Positions 35,194 through 44,237 of a DNA stretch of 64,000 nucleotides are shown piece by piece; positions within the stretch are counted from its first letter, which is position 1, and every line of letters starts with the position of its first letter. The DNA comes from Alistipes sp. (lineage in GTDB: Bacteria > Bacteroidota > Bacteroidia > Bacteroidales > Rikenellaceae): assembly GCA_017646625.1 (NCBI GenBank), contig JAGCMF010000019.1:1-64000 (forward strand), written 5' to 3'. Below the pieces are notes generated by a model. It was given only the letters and a program-made list of their open reading frames with translations. It ran no database searches and had not been told where the DNA came from. Position numbers and translations under genes: made by a program.

Positions 35194-35201
35194 CAAATAT
35201 A
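35194..35201 (-). promoter_or_regulatory. -7 box of the TPR operon
   Basis: TATATTTG on the minus strand, 29 nt upstream of the TPR gene start. Confidence 0.5.
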
Positions 35202-35280
35202 CGATTTTTTCCGTAAACGACACCACTCCGAGGCGCGATTATTGTCGTCTAAAGGTCGTAACAATAAAAATATTCTTCAT

Positions 35281-35697
35281 ATGATAGTCAAAATCACACT
35301 CTACATGGACGGCGAGGGACACTTTCGACTCGACGACGGCCGTATGCTCGACGAGCTAAACCCCAAGGAGATGTTGTTGTATGCCGCTGCCGACTGCGCA
35401 GGACGCACCATAGTGAGCCTTCTGGAGGAGCACACATCGACACTCAAGAGCCTCACGATAACACTCGAGGGCACACTCTCAACACCCACCGTTATTGCCG
35501 AGAGCAAGTACACGAGCTTCAACATCATCTACGCCGCAGAGTGCCCCACACTCAAGGACCAGATAGTAATAAGCCGTGCCGTGAACCTCGCACACGACAA
35601 ATACTGCGGCCTGGTGCAGATGCTGCGATGCATAGCACCACTCACCCATAAGACATCGACAGTATCTACGGGAGGGGGAGTAAAAGGGACTGACTAA
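35281..35697 (+). CDS. OsmC-family protein
   Basis: A 138-residue protein of the OsmC/Ohr fold. It has the first conserved Cys in AAADCAGRTIV and the second in HDKYCGLVQML, the two-cysteine pattern of peroxide reductases or of their relatives. The small N-terminal strand (KITLYMDGEGHF) fits the family. I chose ATG 35281 because upstream in-frame residues are charged and not family-like. The C-terminal tail KGTD and the stop codon lie in the MITE-associated hairpin module, so the end is probably altered by insertion. Confidence 0.82.
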   Translation: MIVKITLYMDGEGHFRLDDGRMLDELNPKEMLLYAAADCAGRTIVSLLEEHTSTLKSLTITLEGTLSTPTVIAESKYTSFNIIYAAECPTLKDQIVISRAVNLAHDKYCGLVQMLRCIAPLTHKTSTVSTGGGVKGTD

Positions 35698-35716
35698 AAA
35701 GTAAGTTAGTCATCCC
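35686..35716 (+). repeat. Hairpin module associated with the 120-bp element, copy 4
   Basis: Inverted arms GGGACTGACTAA and TTAGTCATCCC around AAAGTAAG. It contains the last codons and stop of the OsmC-like gene, as copy 3 does for the small gene at 24070. It lies 12 bp left of the 120-bp element. Confidence 0.85.
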
Positions 35717-35728
35717 TTCATATGTTGG

Positions 35729-35848
35729 GAGAGTGAATAAAAAGATGTAGTTTTAGGCTTGCGAAGCCCGAACAAGCGGAGTTTACTGAACGTAAATGAG
35801 CATTTTGAGGGCGAGTATAACAACGAAATACACTTTTTATTCACTCTC
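35729..35848 (+). repeat. 120-bp MITE-like element, copy 4
   Basis: Exactly 120 bp with both 16-bp terminal inverted repeats. It separates the OsmC-like gene from the 3' end of the TolC-like gene. Slightly more diverged internally (GGGCGAGTATAACAACG) than the others. Confidence 0.92.
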
Positions 35849-35895
35849 TATTCATTTATTGGCTACTCGGCAATTATATATTTGTATTCTCTATC

Positions 35896-37143
35896 CTATT
35901 CGGCAATTATATATTTATAGGATGAGATAGCTACGGCATGGTCGTAGTGGGCGGCGATACTATTTTGATATATCTGAAGCCAGCTTATCTGCGCCTGGAG
36001 GACATCGAGGATGGTGGCTATACCCTCCTGGTAGGCATAGGTGCTGATATCGAGATTCTCGCGAGCAACATCAAGGCTTCTGCGCACAGCATCGACACGC
36101 TGGTGTGTGAGCTCGAGGTTTGTCCAGCCGTTGCTCTCATTACGCACTATAGCATCCGTAACACTCTCAACGTCAAGCTCTGCACGGCGAAGATTGCTAC
36201 GTGCTGTGGTGAGGGCGGCAGTGCGCTGTCCGAAGTGGAAGATGGGGGTGCGGAGGGTGAGGGCAACACCACCACCGAGGCGTGAACCACCCTGCTGCGA
36301 GGCGCCCATATATGGAGCATAGAGGCCATATAGGTCTAGACCCACAGAGGGCATGAAGTCGGCATTGCGAAGCTTAACGCCCCACCGTGCAGCATCACAC
36401 GAGGCGACAGAAGCGAGGTAGTCGGGGTGCATAGAGACAACATCCTCGACATTACTACGTAGAGGCATAGCCATGCTATCGGTTATGCTACACGCCAGCA
36501 CCACCTCGACATCGGGGTCTACACCGCGCAGCACGTTGAAGTCGTGGAGGGCGACACGCCACTGCTGCGTAGCCTGCGAAACCATATACTCGGCATCACT
36601 CAACCGCGACTCCACCTGCAACAGGTCGCTACGCGAGGTGTAGCCCTCGCTGAAGCGCCACGAAACAACCTCATACAGTGCGCGCACGATATCGCGGTAG
36701 TCACTCATGGCAGACATATATATGGTCATGCGTGACAACCTCCAGTACGCCACCTCGGCATCATACCTAACAGCAAGGTATACAGAGTGTTCTCTATACT
36801 GCGCGGCCTCATACTCCGCATCAGCACTACGCACTGCGGCCTTGATGCCACCACCCTCGAATATGGGTTGCTCGACATCAGCACGTAGCTGCGAGCTCCA
36901 CCTACCCGCAGTGCCCACATCATCGAAGGCAAGAGCAACATCGCCACCCGCCGACAACGAGGGGTATGCCTCACGCTGCCTATACCTTAACTCGGCATGC
37001 GCACCCACACTTGCAGCAGAGGCGGCACGTACCTCGTGGCTATACTCCATGACAGCCCGTCTATACTCCTCGAGGCTCATCTGCGCAGCAGCACACATAG
37101 GCACAAGGGAGGCACAGCACAACATCAATAACCTAACAATCAT
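35896..37143 (-). CDS. TolC-family outer-membrane efflux protein
   Basis: A 415-residue outer-membrane channel protein. It has a signal peptide (1-20, ending CAAAQ), then two OEP repeats with long helices (SLEEYRRAVMEYS, YRDIVRALYEVVSWR, RVDAVRRSLDVARENLDIS, YQEGIATILDVLQAQISWL). Forms the exit duct of a tripartite pump. Its start overlaps the RND gene stop by 4 bp, so it is the third gene of the adaptor, RND, TolC operon. Confidence 0.93.
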   Translation of the reverse strand: MIVRLLMLCCASLVPMCAAAQMSLEEYRRAVMEYSHEVRAASAASVGAHAELRYRQREAYPSLSAGGDVALAFDDVGTAGRWSSQLRADVEQPIFEGGGIKAAVRSADAEYEAAQYREHSVYLAVRYDAEVAYWRLSRMTIYMSAMSDYRDIVRALYEVVSWRFSEGYTSRSDLLQVESRLSDAEYMVSQATQQWRVALHDFNVLRGVDPDVEVVLACSITDSMAMPLRSNVEDVVSMHPDYLASVASCDAARWGVKLRNADFMPSVGLDLYGLYAPYMGASQQGGSRLGGGVALTLRTPIFHFGQRTAALTTARSNLRRAELDVESVTDAIVRNESNGWTNLELTHQRVDAVRRSLDVARENLDISTYAYQEGIATILDVLQAQISWLQIYQNSIAAHYDHAVAISSYKYIIAE

Positions 37144-40100
37144 AACTTTACACGATAGAAGAATGAATATACTACAGGCAGCACGACAAGCACGAGAAGC
37201 GTGGCAAAGATTAGACCGCCCATGATTGTTGCCGCCATGCTACCAAACATGGCATCGAAGAGCAGAGGCAGCATGCCAAGCACCGTGGTTGCCGAGGCCA
37301 CAACGACGGGGATGAAGCGGTCGCGGGCAGCAAGGAGTATTGCATCATACGCCTCATATCCCGAGGCACGCAGCTCGTCGATACGCGAGAGCAGGATGAC
37401 ACCATTCTTGATGCTCATGCCAACAAGTCCCAACAGACCGAGTAGCGAGAAGAAGTCGAACATCTTATCCGTAACGGCGAGACCCGCAACGACACCCACA
37501 AAGATGAGTGGCAGGGTGACAAGAAGTATTACAGGCTCACGGAGGTTACCGAAGAGGAGCATCAGGATGATAAATATTATGAGTAGCGTGATGGGGAGTC
37601 TACCCACAAGGGCGCTATTAGACTCCTCACGGCTCTCCTGCTCGCCATATAGGTGCATGGCATAGCCCTCGGGGATATCTATCTCATCCCGAAGTTTTGT
37701 CTCAAGGTCGGCAAGCAGAGCAATGGCATTGACACCACGTGCTGGGTCACACTGCGCCTTCATAACGCGCTGACCATCAATACGCCGTATCACCGAGGGA
37801 GCAAAGCTAAAGTCGAACGATGAGACAGCCTGCTCAAGAGCATAGCTACTGCCACTACGCGAGAAGAGGGGCATGGTCTCGAGAGCCGACAGCGCACCAC
37901 CACCCATAGTCTCCATGCGCAGAAGGATAGGCATGGCCATATCCGCCTCGCGGTAGGTAGCGAGAGGCAGTCCCGACGTGGACATCTGCAACAGCTCCAA
38001 CATGGCACTGCGCGACACGCCTATACGCTGCGCCTTGAGCTGCGAGTAGCGAGGCTCCCACACAGCAATAGCGTTACCCCAGCTGTTACGCACATTAACA
38101 ACACGTTCATCCTGCATCATGACATCCATAGCCTGCGTTGTGAGGCGCGCCAGGCTATCTACATCATCACCCACAAAGCCAAACTCGATGGTTGCCTCGG
38201 GCGTGGGCGACAGCCTGAAGAGTGAGGAACGTAGCCACACATCGGGCATCGTGGCACTGACCCACTCATCGAAGCGTGCCTCGACAGCCGCAGTAACATC
38301 TGCCGAGGAGGTCTCGACAAGGATGTTACCATAGTTTGGGCGGTTGGCATAGCTACCACTCGCAAGGTAGTAGCGCGGAGGTGTGCCTCCCGCCGTGGTA
38401 GAGACCCTACGCACCTCGCGCTGCGCCATAAGCCACTCTGTCATAGCATCAAGACGCTGCTGCGTGGCATCAATATCGAGACCATCAGCGAGTATCACAT
38501 CTGCACGAAAGAGGGGTTTGGAGAGCTGCGGAAAGAAGTTCTGCGGCATATAGCGCATGGCAACAAGAGAGCCCACAAGGAGTACCACAGCGGCACCTAC
38601 CGTAACCCAGCGGTGGCGGAGTGCCACAGCAACAGCCCTACCGAACAGCGCAGCGACACCTCCATCACGTGGCGCAGTGGTGGCTCGTAGCATGCCGAGG
38701 CTCATGGCGGGGACCTGCGTAATGGCCAAAAGCCAACTCAAGAGCAACGAGAGGGCGATGACAACAAACAGCGGGCGTATAATCTCGGCGACAGAGGAGG
38801 GGGCGAGTTGCAGGGGCAGGAACGAGATGATAGCGATGAGTGTGGCGGCAAGCAGACCGAGGCGTGGCTGTGTGGCACCCGCAACAGCAGCACTGCGCAG
38901 AAGCATACCACCACGCAGATAGCGCGACGTATTATCCACCACGACAATGGCATTGTCAACAAGCATGCCCATGGCGATGATGAAGCCAGCAAGGGAGGTA
39001 CGGTTGAGACCCTCGCCAACAAAGAGCATGAGGAGGAGTGTGCCACAGATAGATAGCACCAACGACACACCTACAATGATGCCAGCACGCCAGCCCATGG
39101 CTATCATGACAAGGAGGATGACGATGGCAACAGACTCCATGAGGTTGACAATGAAGGTATTAGTAGCCTCATGGGCAATCTCGCCCTCGGGGTATAGGGC
39201 AACAACCTCGAGACCCGCGGGCAGCGAGCTCGCCGTGGTGGCAACAACGGCAGCAACAGCATCGCCGACACTCACCACATCCATATCCTCTCTTGCGGCG
39301 ATGGCAACACCCACACTACGACGTCCATCGACCTTGAGGATATACTCCGCAGGCTCCTCATAGCCACGCACTACACGTGCCACATCGCCGAGGCGGTACT
39401 GCTTACCATCAGCCGCCATAAGAAGCTGATTGTCAATATCATCCACACTGCCATACAGACTACCCTCAACAAGTTCCACATCTACCTGACCAGCATCGTG
39501 AACACCGAGACCCACGACATCACTCTGCCCAGCAACAGCAGCCCTAATATCCTCGGGGCGAAGGTCGAAGGCAGCGAGGGTGGAGGCACTAAAGAGGATA
39601 CTCACCTCGGGGTCTTGGAGACCCGATAGCGACACCTTGGCAACACCATCCACACCATACAATGCCGACTGCAGAAGGCGCGCATAGTGGCGCATCTCAT
39701 CCCACGAGTAGCCACCATCAGAGACCAAGGCGTAGTAGAGGCCATATACGTCGCCAAAGTCGTCAGAGATAGTGATATGGGCCACATCATCGGGCAAGAG
39801 AGGCCGTGCTGCATCTACCCTTCTGCGCAACTCATCCCACAGCTGCGGTATGCGCGAGGCGGGGGTCTTGGGATGCAACTCCACAACAAGACGTGCATAG
39901 CCGAAATGCGACTCCGAGCTTATCTTATATACAGAGCCCAGCGTGCGGAGCTCACGTTCCAGAGGCACAGAGACAAGAGCCTCGACATCCGAGGGTGTAG
40001 CACCAGGATAGGAGCAGGTGACAATAGCACTCTTGATGGTGAAGGTCGAGTCCTCACGCTTGCCGAGGGTGGCGAAGGCATAGATGCCACCAAGAAGCAT

Positions 40101-40172
40101 GGCCACCATAAAGAAGGTGATGACGGAACGCGACCCTACACTATACTCCGAAATATTAAACCTCATACGCAC
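37140..40172 (-). CDS. RND-family efflux transporter (AcrB/HAE1-like)
   Basis: A 1010-residue inner-membrane proton-driven pump. It has twelve helices in two halves with two large periplasmic loops each. Recognisable parts are SYPGATPSDVEALVSVPLE near the N-terminus, GMLVDNAIVVVDNTSRYLRGG in TM4, and TDKMFDFFSLLGLLGLVGM with KNGVILLSRIDE in TM10. In TM4 the second of the two Asp found in AcrB is Asn (VDN rather than VDD). It may export lipophilic drugs, bile acids or fatty acids; no regulator is adjacent. Confidence 0.95.
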   Translation of the reverse strand: MRMRFNISEYSVGSRSVITFFMVAMLLGGIYAFATLGKREDSTFTIKSAIVTCSYPGATPSDVEALVSVPLERELRTLGSVYKISSESHFGYARLVVELHPKTPASRIPQLWDELRRRVDAARPLLPDDVAHITISDDFGDVYGLYYALVSDGGYSWDEMRHYARLLQSALYGVDGVAKVSLSGLQDPEVSILFSASTLAAFDLRPEDIRAAVAGQSDVVGLGVHDAGQVDVELVEGSLYGSVDDIDNQLLMAADGKQYRLGDVARVVRGYEEPAEYILKVDGRRSVGVAIAAREDMDVVSVGDAVAAVVATTASSLPAGLEVVALYPEGEIAHEATNTFIVNLMESVAIVILLVMIAMGWRAGIIVGVSLVLSICGTLLLMLFVGEGLNRTSLAGFIIAMGMLVDNAIVVVDNTSRYLRGGMLLRSAAVAGATQPRLGLLAATLIAIISFLPLQLAPSSVAEIIRPLFVVIALSLLLSWLLAITQVPAMSLGMLRATTAPRDGGVAALFGRAVAVALRHRWVTVGAAVVLLVGSLVAMRYMPQNFFPQLSKPLFRADVILADGLDIDATQQRLDAMTEWLMAQREVRRVSTTAGGTPPRYYLASGSYANRPNYGNILVETSSADVTAAVEARFDEWVSATMPDVWLRSSLFRLSPTPEATIEFGFVGDDVDSLARLTTQAMDVMMQDERVVNVRNSWGNAIAVWEPRYSQLKAQRIGVSRSAMLELLQMSTSGLPLATYREADMAMPILLRMETMGGGALSALETMPLFSRSGSSYALEQAVSSFDFSFAPSVIRRIDGQRVMKAQCDPARGVNAIALLADLETKLRDEIDIPEGYAMHLYGEQESREESNSALVGRLPITLLIIFIILMLLFGNLREPVILLVTLPLIFVGVVAGLAVTDKMFDFFSLLGLLGLVGMSIKNGVILLSRIDELRASGYEAYDAILLAARDRFIPVVVASATTVLGMLPLLFDAMFGSMAATIMGGLIFATLLVLVVLPVVYSFFYRVKL

Positions 40173-40178
40173 AGCTCT

Positions 40179-41195
40179 TTACTCAATAACACGCACACGC
40201 TGGCCGTCGTAGAGCCTATATACTCCTGCCACGACAACCCTATCTCCCGACTCTACGCCGTGCAGCACAACAACAGCATCGTCACCGGCAAGCGAGCCCA
40301 GCACCACAGCCCTACGACTCACGACATCATCCTCGACGACCCACACGTAGCAACCACCACCCACAGGAGCATAGATAGCCTCCAGAGGTAGAAGAACAGC
40401 ATCTCTATCACTCTCGGGCATGGCAACGGTGACAACACACGTCATGCCTGGAGATATGCTATAGAGGGCATCGTCGACATCGACAAGGCGCAACGACACG
40501 GGGAAGCCCAGAGCATCCGACGAGGTGCGGGCAAAGCTCTTGATAACAGCCTTGAAGCTAACATCTGGCCACGCATCGAAGACAACACTAAAGTGCGTAG
40601 TGGGGCTATCGAGGCTGCCGACGAGACCCTCGGGGGCGGTGAAGCCGACAGTAGTGCTTCGTGGGGTGACAACACGTACGACACTCTCGCCAGCAGCAAC
40701 ACGCTGAAAAGCATCAACATAGACACGTTCGACAACACCATCGAAGGGTGCCACAATACTCATATCGGCAAGCATGCCACGTGCATAGTCATATGCCGAG
40801 GAGGCCTGAACGACAGCACTCTCTATGGTCTCGACCTCCTGCTGCGAGATGGCACCATGCTCCAAGAGACGCTGGGCACGGCGAAGGCGCGAGAGAGCCT
40901 CGCCATATGTAGCACGTGCAGCCTCTACCTCCAACTCCACATCACGGCTATCGAGGCGTGCGAGGAGCTCACCACGCACAACAGCACGACCCTTGGCAAC
41001 AGGCACATCGACAACACGCCCTGCAACCTTAAAGGCGAGGGTGACAGCATCGTCGGCAGTAGATAGCGCAGCGAAGTCACGGCACACGTAGCTCAAGGGC
41101 TCTGCCGTGACACACTTAACGGGCTGCACGACAGCCTCCGAGGGTGCTCCACCACACGCCACAAGAGAGAGAAGAATAGGTATATAGATACGCAT
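40179..41195 (-). CDS. RND efflux periplasmic adaptor (membrane fusion) lipoprotein
   Basis: A 338-residue adaptor. The signal peptide ends in a lipobox LVACGG (Cys at about 14), so it is probably lipid-anchored. A barrel-sandwich segment (LAFKVAGRVVDVPVAKGRAV), helical hairpin (ARATYGEALSRLRRAQRLLEHGAIS), beta-barrel and membrane-proximal domains follow in order. First gene of the adaptor, RND, TolC operon, preceded by a terminator for the upstream genes. Confidence 0.93.
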   Translation of the reverse strand: MRIYIPILLSLVACGGAPSEAVVQPVKCVTAEPLSYVCRDFAALSTADDAVTLAFKVAGRVVDVPVAKGRAVVRGELLARLDSRDVELEVEAARATYGEALSRLRRAQRLLEHGAISQQEVETIESAVVQASSAYDYARGMLADMSIVAPFDGVVERVYVDAFQRVAAGESVVRVVTPRSTTVGFTAPEGLVGSLDSPTTHFSVVFDAWPDVSFKAVIKSFARTSSDALGFPVSLRLVDVDDALYSISPGMTCVVTVAMPESDRDAVLLPLEAIYAPVGGGCYVWVVEDDVVSRRAVVLGSLAGDDAVVVLHGVESGDRVVVAGVYRLYDGQRVRVIE

Positions 41196-41197
41196 AA

Positions 41198-41232
41198 CAA
41201 AAAAAATGACCGTTTCATTGCTGAAGCGGTCA
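41198..41232 (-). terminator. Rho-independent terminator of the suf-tmk-doxX transcript
   Basis: A 10-bp stem TGACCGTTTC (41207-41216) with GAAGCGGTCA (41223-41232, one G-T pair) is followed on the minus strand by eight T. It separates the DoxX-like gene from the efflux adaptor gene. Confidence 0.9.
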
Positions 41233-41260
41233 ATTATCTTGCCAAGAGCACAACACCCTA

Positions 41261-42313
41261 CTATTTTATGTCGCGTATATGTGACTTAAACTCCACGTCG
41301 CCATCGTTGAGCACTATGACACCCACATCGGCCCTTATCATGCTGCGCAGCAGAAGAGCATCGACAGCATAGGTTGTAAGCCCCGCAAAGGCCTCCACAT
41401 CACCCACTGCCGAGAGCACGACGATAGCCTCATCGGGATATGCGGCACGCAACACGGCGATACCCCTACCGAAGTTATCCACTGCATCCCCATCATTCAC
41501 GCAGAGCAGAGCAACACGCCCACCACGCATCAACACATCGCCACTACACTCCGCACCATCAGCGTCATAGAAGGCAAGGTCGCCATACGTAGTCTCCACA
41601 TCGGGGAACTCGAGGCGTGCATCTACATACTCATATCCCTCATCGAGCCACGTCTCCGACTCGACGACCTCTCCTGTAGCCATATCCTCAAAGATAAGCA
41701 CACAGCGACCCTCATCGACAAGCATAGCTTGCTCCGCAACAACAGCATCACGCAGCGCCGTGCCCTCCCTATATGGCGAGACATCGACAAGAGGTAGGTG
41801 GGCAGCAGCATATAGCGACACAACAAGAGGCAACGACATGGCGACACCGAGGACGGCAAAGTGCCACCTCTCCTCCTTCGACTCATCCTTAACGCCACGC
41901 CACACGAACCATGCTACGGGGAGCAGGCATAGGTTCTTGAGCAACGACATCCAGGGTTCGAGCATGATAACACTACCGAAGCATCCGCAGTCGCCGATAG
42001 GCAACACCGTGGCACTCAACAGCGTAACGACACTAAAGAGTGCAACAAGAGCAAAGACAACAGGGGCGACATACCTGCGCAGATATCCTACAACAAGCAT
42101 CACACCGAGGGTAAACTCTACGACAGATAGCGCCACAGCCAACGTCAGCGAGGCGGGGAGCATGAACTCCATGCCGTAGGCAGCAAGGTACTTATCTACA
42201 TACAACGATGTGCCCACAGGGTCTACGCACTTTACAGCACCCGAGAAGATGAAGAGTGCGCCGAGGAGCCAGCGAAGCACAACAAACGATATACTCTTAA
42301 AGCGAGGTGACAT
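41261..42313 (-). CDS. DoxX-family membrane protein (BT_3928-like)
   Basis: A 350-residue protein. The N-terminal part (about 1-145) is a four-helix DoxX-like membrane domain with LRWLLGALFIFSGAVKCVDP and GDCGCFGSVI. The C-terminal part (about 160-350) is a soluble domain, possibly thioredoxin-like, of unknown role. Such proteins are widespread in Bacteroidales. Encoded 2 nt after tmk; the last gene before the terminator. Confidence 0.82.
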   Translation of the reverse strand: MSPRFKSISFVVLRWLLGALFIFSGAVKCVDPVGTSLYVDKYLAAYGMEFMLPASLTLAVALSVVEFTLGVMLVVGYLRRYVAPVVFALVALFSVVTLLSATVLPIGDCGCFGSVIMLEPWMSLLKNLCLLPVAWFVWRGVKDESKEERWHFAVLGVAMSLPLVVSLYAAAHLPLVDVSPYREGTALRDAVVAEQAMLVDEGRCVLIFEDMATGEVVESETWLDEGYEYVDARLEFPDVETTYGDLAFYDADGAECSGDVLMRGGRVALLCVNDGDAVDNFGRGIAVLRAAYPDEAIVVLSAVGDVEAFAGLTTYAVDALLLRSMIRADVGVIVLNDGDVEFKSHIRDIK

Positions 42314-42315
42314 AT

Positions 42316-42999
42316 CTATCTGCCGATAAGGGGTTTTACATGCTGCATGATACGCTGGTAGATGACATCGGGCGCAGCCATACCCTCATCCTCCGTAGAG
42401 CAATCCACAACCATGATGTCGTGGCTTGCGGCAGCAGCCTCAAGGTATACCTCACGCACACGGCGCTGGAGGTCCAACGACGCCTCGTGGATATCCTTGC
42501 CACCTTGAAGGTAGGCTCTATCATCGCCTGAACGCACCTCGGTGAGCTTCTTCGTGGTGAACGAGAAGGGCACATCGAGGAACAACGACACATCGGGGCG
42601 AGGTATGCCAAACTCCTCAAACTCGGTGCGTAGTATCCACTCGCGCAACGCAGCACGAGCCTCCGCATCAGCAATCTTGGCACACTGGTAGCCTATGTTG
42701 GAGTATACATATCTATCAACGATGACGACCTTACCCTCCGCAAGCCAGCCACGGATGGTGGCAGCAGCATCTGCCCTATCGCCAGCATACAAAAGCGCAA
42801 CAAGATAGGGGTTAACACCCTCAACGGTGCCAAGGTCGCCACGTAAGAAGCGGGCGATGAGGTCACCATAGATGGGGGCATCGAAGCGTGGAAAGTGCAT
42901 ATACTCCGACTCCACGCCTATGCTGCGAAACATATCACGCAGCAGAGCTATCTGCGTAGACTTACCTGCGCCATCGAGACCTTCAAGAACAATAAACAT
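42316..42999 (-). CDS. tmk: Thymidylate kinase
   Basis: A 227-residue dTMP kinase. It phosphorylates dTMP to dTDP with ATP. P-loop GLDGAGKST near residues 7-15, the DR motif in VIVDRYVYSNIGYQ, and the LID-region Arg in EVRSGDDRAY. It lies 11 nt behind sufS and probably shares the suf mRNA. Confidence 0.95.
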   Translation of the reverse strand: MFIVLEGLDGAGKSTQIALLRDMFRSIGVESEYMHFPRFDAPIYGDLIARFLRGDLGTVEGVNPYLVALLYAGDRADAAATIRGWLAEGKVVIVDRYVYSNIGYQCAKIADAEARAALREWILRTEFEEFGIPRPDVSLFLDVPFSFTTKKLTEVRSGDDRAYLQGGKDIHEASLDLQRRVREVYLEAAAASHDIMVVDCSTEDEGMAAPDVIYQRIMQHVKPLIGR

Positions 43000-43010
43000 A
43001 CTTATATATA

Positions 43011-44231
43011 TTATTTAAGCATCATGACAGCACGCTGTATGGAGTTAGCCAACACATCTACCTCCTCCAAAGTGTTGTAGAGGCCTATAGAGGCACGCAC
43101 CATGCCCGTGATGCCATAGTGCGTCATTACAGGCTCGGCACAGTGGTGTCCCGTGCGCACAGCAACACCCATCTTATCCAGAATCATACCTACATCGTAG
43201 GGATGGGTACCCTCAACCGTAAAGCTAACAATAGGGCACTTATCTGCCGTAGTGCCATAGATGCGTAGTCCCTCGATGGCCGACAGCCTATCTGTCATCG
43301 CGGTGAGCAACTGCGACTCGTGCTCCTCGATGGCACACATGCCTATAGACTCCACATACCTGATAGCCTCGGCAAGGCCTACAGCACCAATGAAGTTAGA
43401 GGTGCCAGCCTCATACTTCAAGGGTAGAGGTGCATATGTCGTCTTGGCAAAGGTTACCTTATCGACCATGTCGCCACCACCCATATATGGGGGCATGGCA
43501 TCCAGTAGCTCCCTACGACCATAGAGGACACCTATGCCTGTGGGGCCGTACAACTTATGACCCGAGAAGGCGTAGAAGTCGTAACCCCTATCTGCCACCC
43601 TGCCACCACCATGCACGATACCCTGGCAGCCATCAACCATAACAACAGCACCCACAGCATGAGCCTTACGCACAATAGGCTCGAGGTCGGGGCGTGTGCC
43701 CAACGTATTCGAGGCCTCCGTAACAGCAACAAGGCGTGTGCGTTCATCTATGAGGCTGTCGAGCATCTCCATGCATAGAGCTCCACTATCGTCGAAGGGC
43801 AAGAGGCGCAACTCGGCACCCTTACGCTGTGCAGCAAGCTGCCATGGCACAATGTTCGAGTGGTGCTCCATCTCGCTGACAACGATATTGTCACCCTCGT
43901 GCAGATACCTATCACTCCACGCCGCAGCAACAAGGTTTATGGATGCTGTAGCTCCCGCAGTGAAGATAACCTCCTCCCTATGCTCGGCACCGATGAAGCG
44001 ACGTACCGTCTCACGCGCCTCCTCGTACATCTCGGTCATCTTGCCCGAGAGGTGGTGCACACCACGGTGTATGTTGGCATTATACTCGCGCATGAGCCTA
44101 TCCACACACTCGATGACAGCCAGCGGCTTCTGCGCCGTAGCACCACTATCGAAGTAGACCAACGGGCGGTTGTTGACACGGCGACCCAGGATAGGGAACT
44201 CCTCACGTATCTTGCTTACATCAAATGCCAT
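43011..44231 (-). CDS. sufS: Cysteine desulfurase SufS
   Basis: A 406-residue PLP enzyme that takes sulfur from cysteine for Fe-S cluster assembly. PLP Lys in YAFSGHKLYGPTGIG, the preceding VDGCQGI, and the catalytic Cys in VRTGHHCAEPVM (type II, SufS-like). Length normal. Fourth gene of sufBCDS. Confidence 0.97.
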   Translation of the reverse strand: MAFDVSKIREEFPILGRRVNNRPLVYFDSGATAQKPLAVIECVDRLMREYNANIHRGVHHLSGKMTEMYEEARETVRRFIGAEHREEVIFTAGATASINLVAAAWSDRYLHEGDNIVVSEMEHHSNIVPWQLAAQRKGAELRLLPFDDSGALCMEMLDSLIDERTRLVAVTEASNTLGTRPDLEPIVRKAHAVGAVVMVDGCQGIVHGGGRVADRGYDFYAFSGHKLYGPTGIGVLYGRRELLDAMPPYMGGGDMVDKVTFAKTTYAPLPLKYEAGTSNFIGAVGLAEAIRYVESIGMCAIEEHESQLLTAMTDRLSAIEGLRIYGTTADKCPIVSFTVEGTHPYDVGMILDKMGVAVRTGHHCAEPVMTHYGITGMVRASIGLYNTLEEVDVLANSIQRAVMMLK

Positions 44232-44237
44232 AATCTC

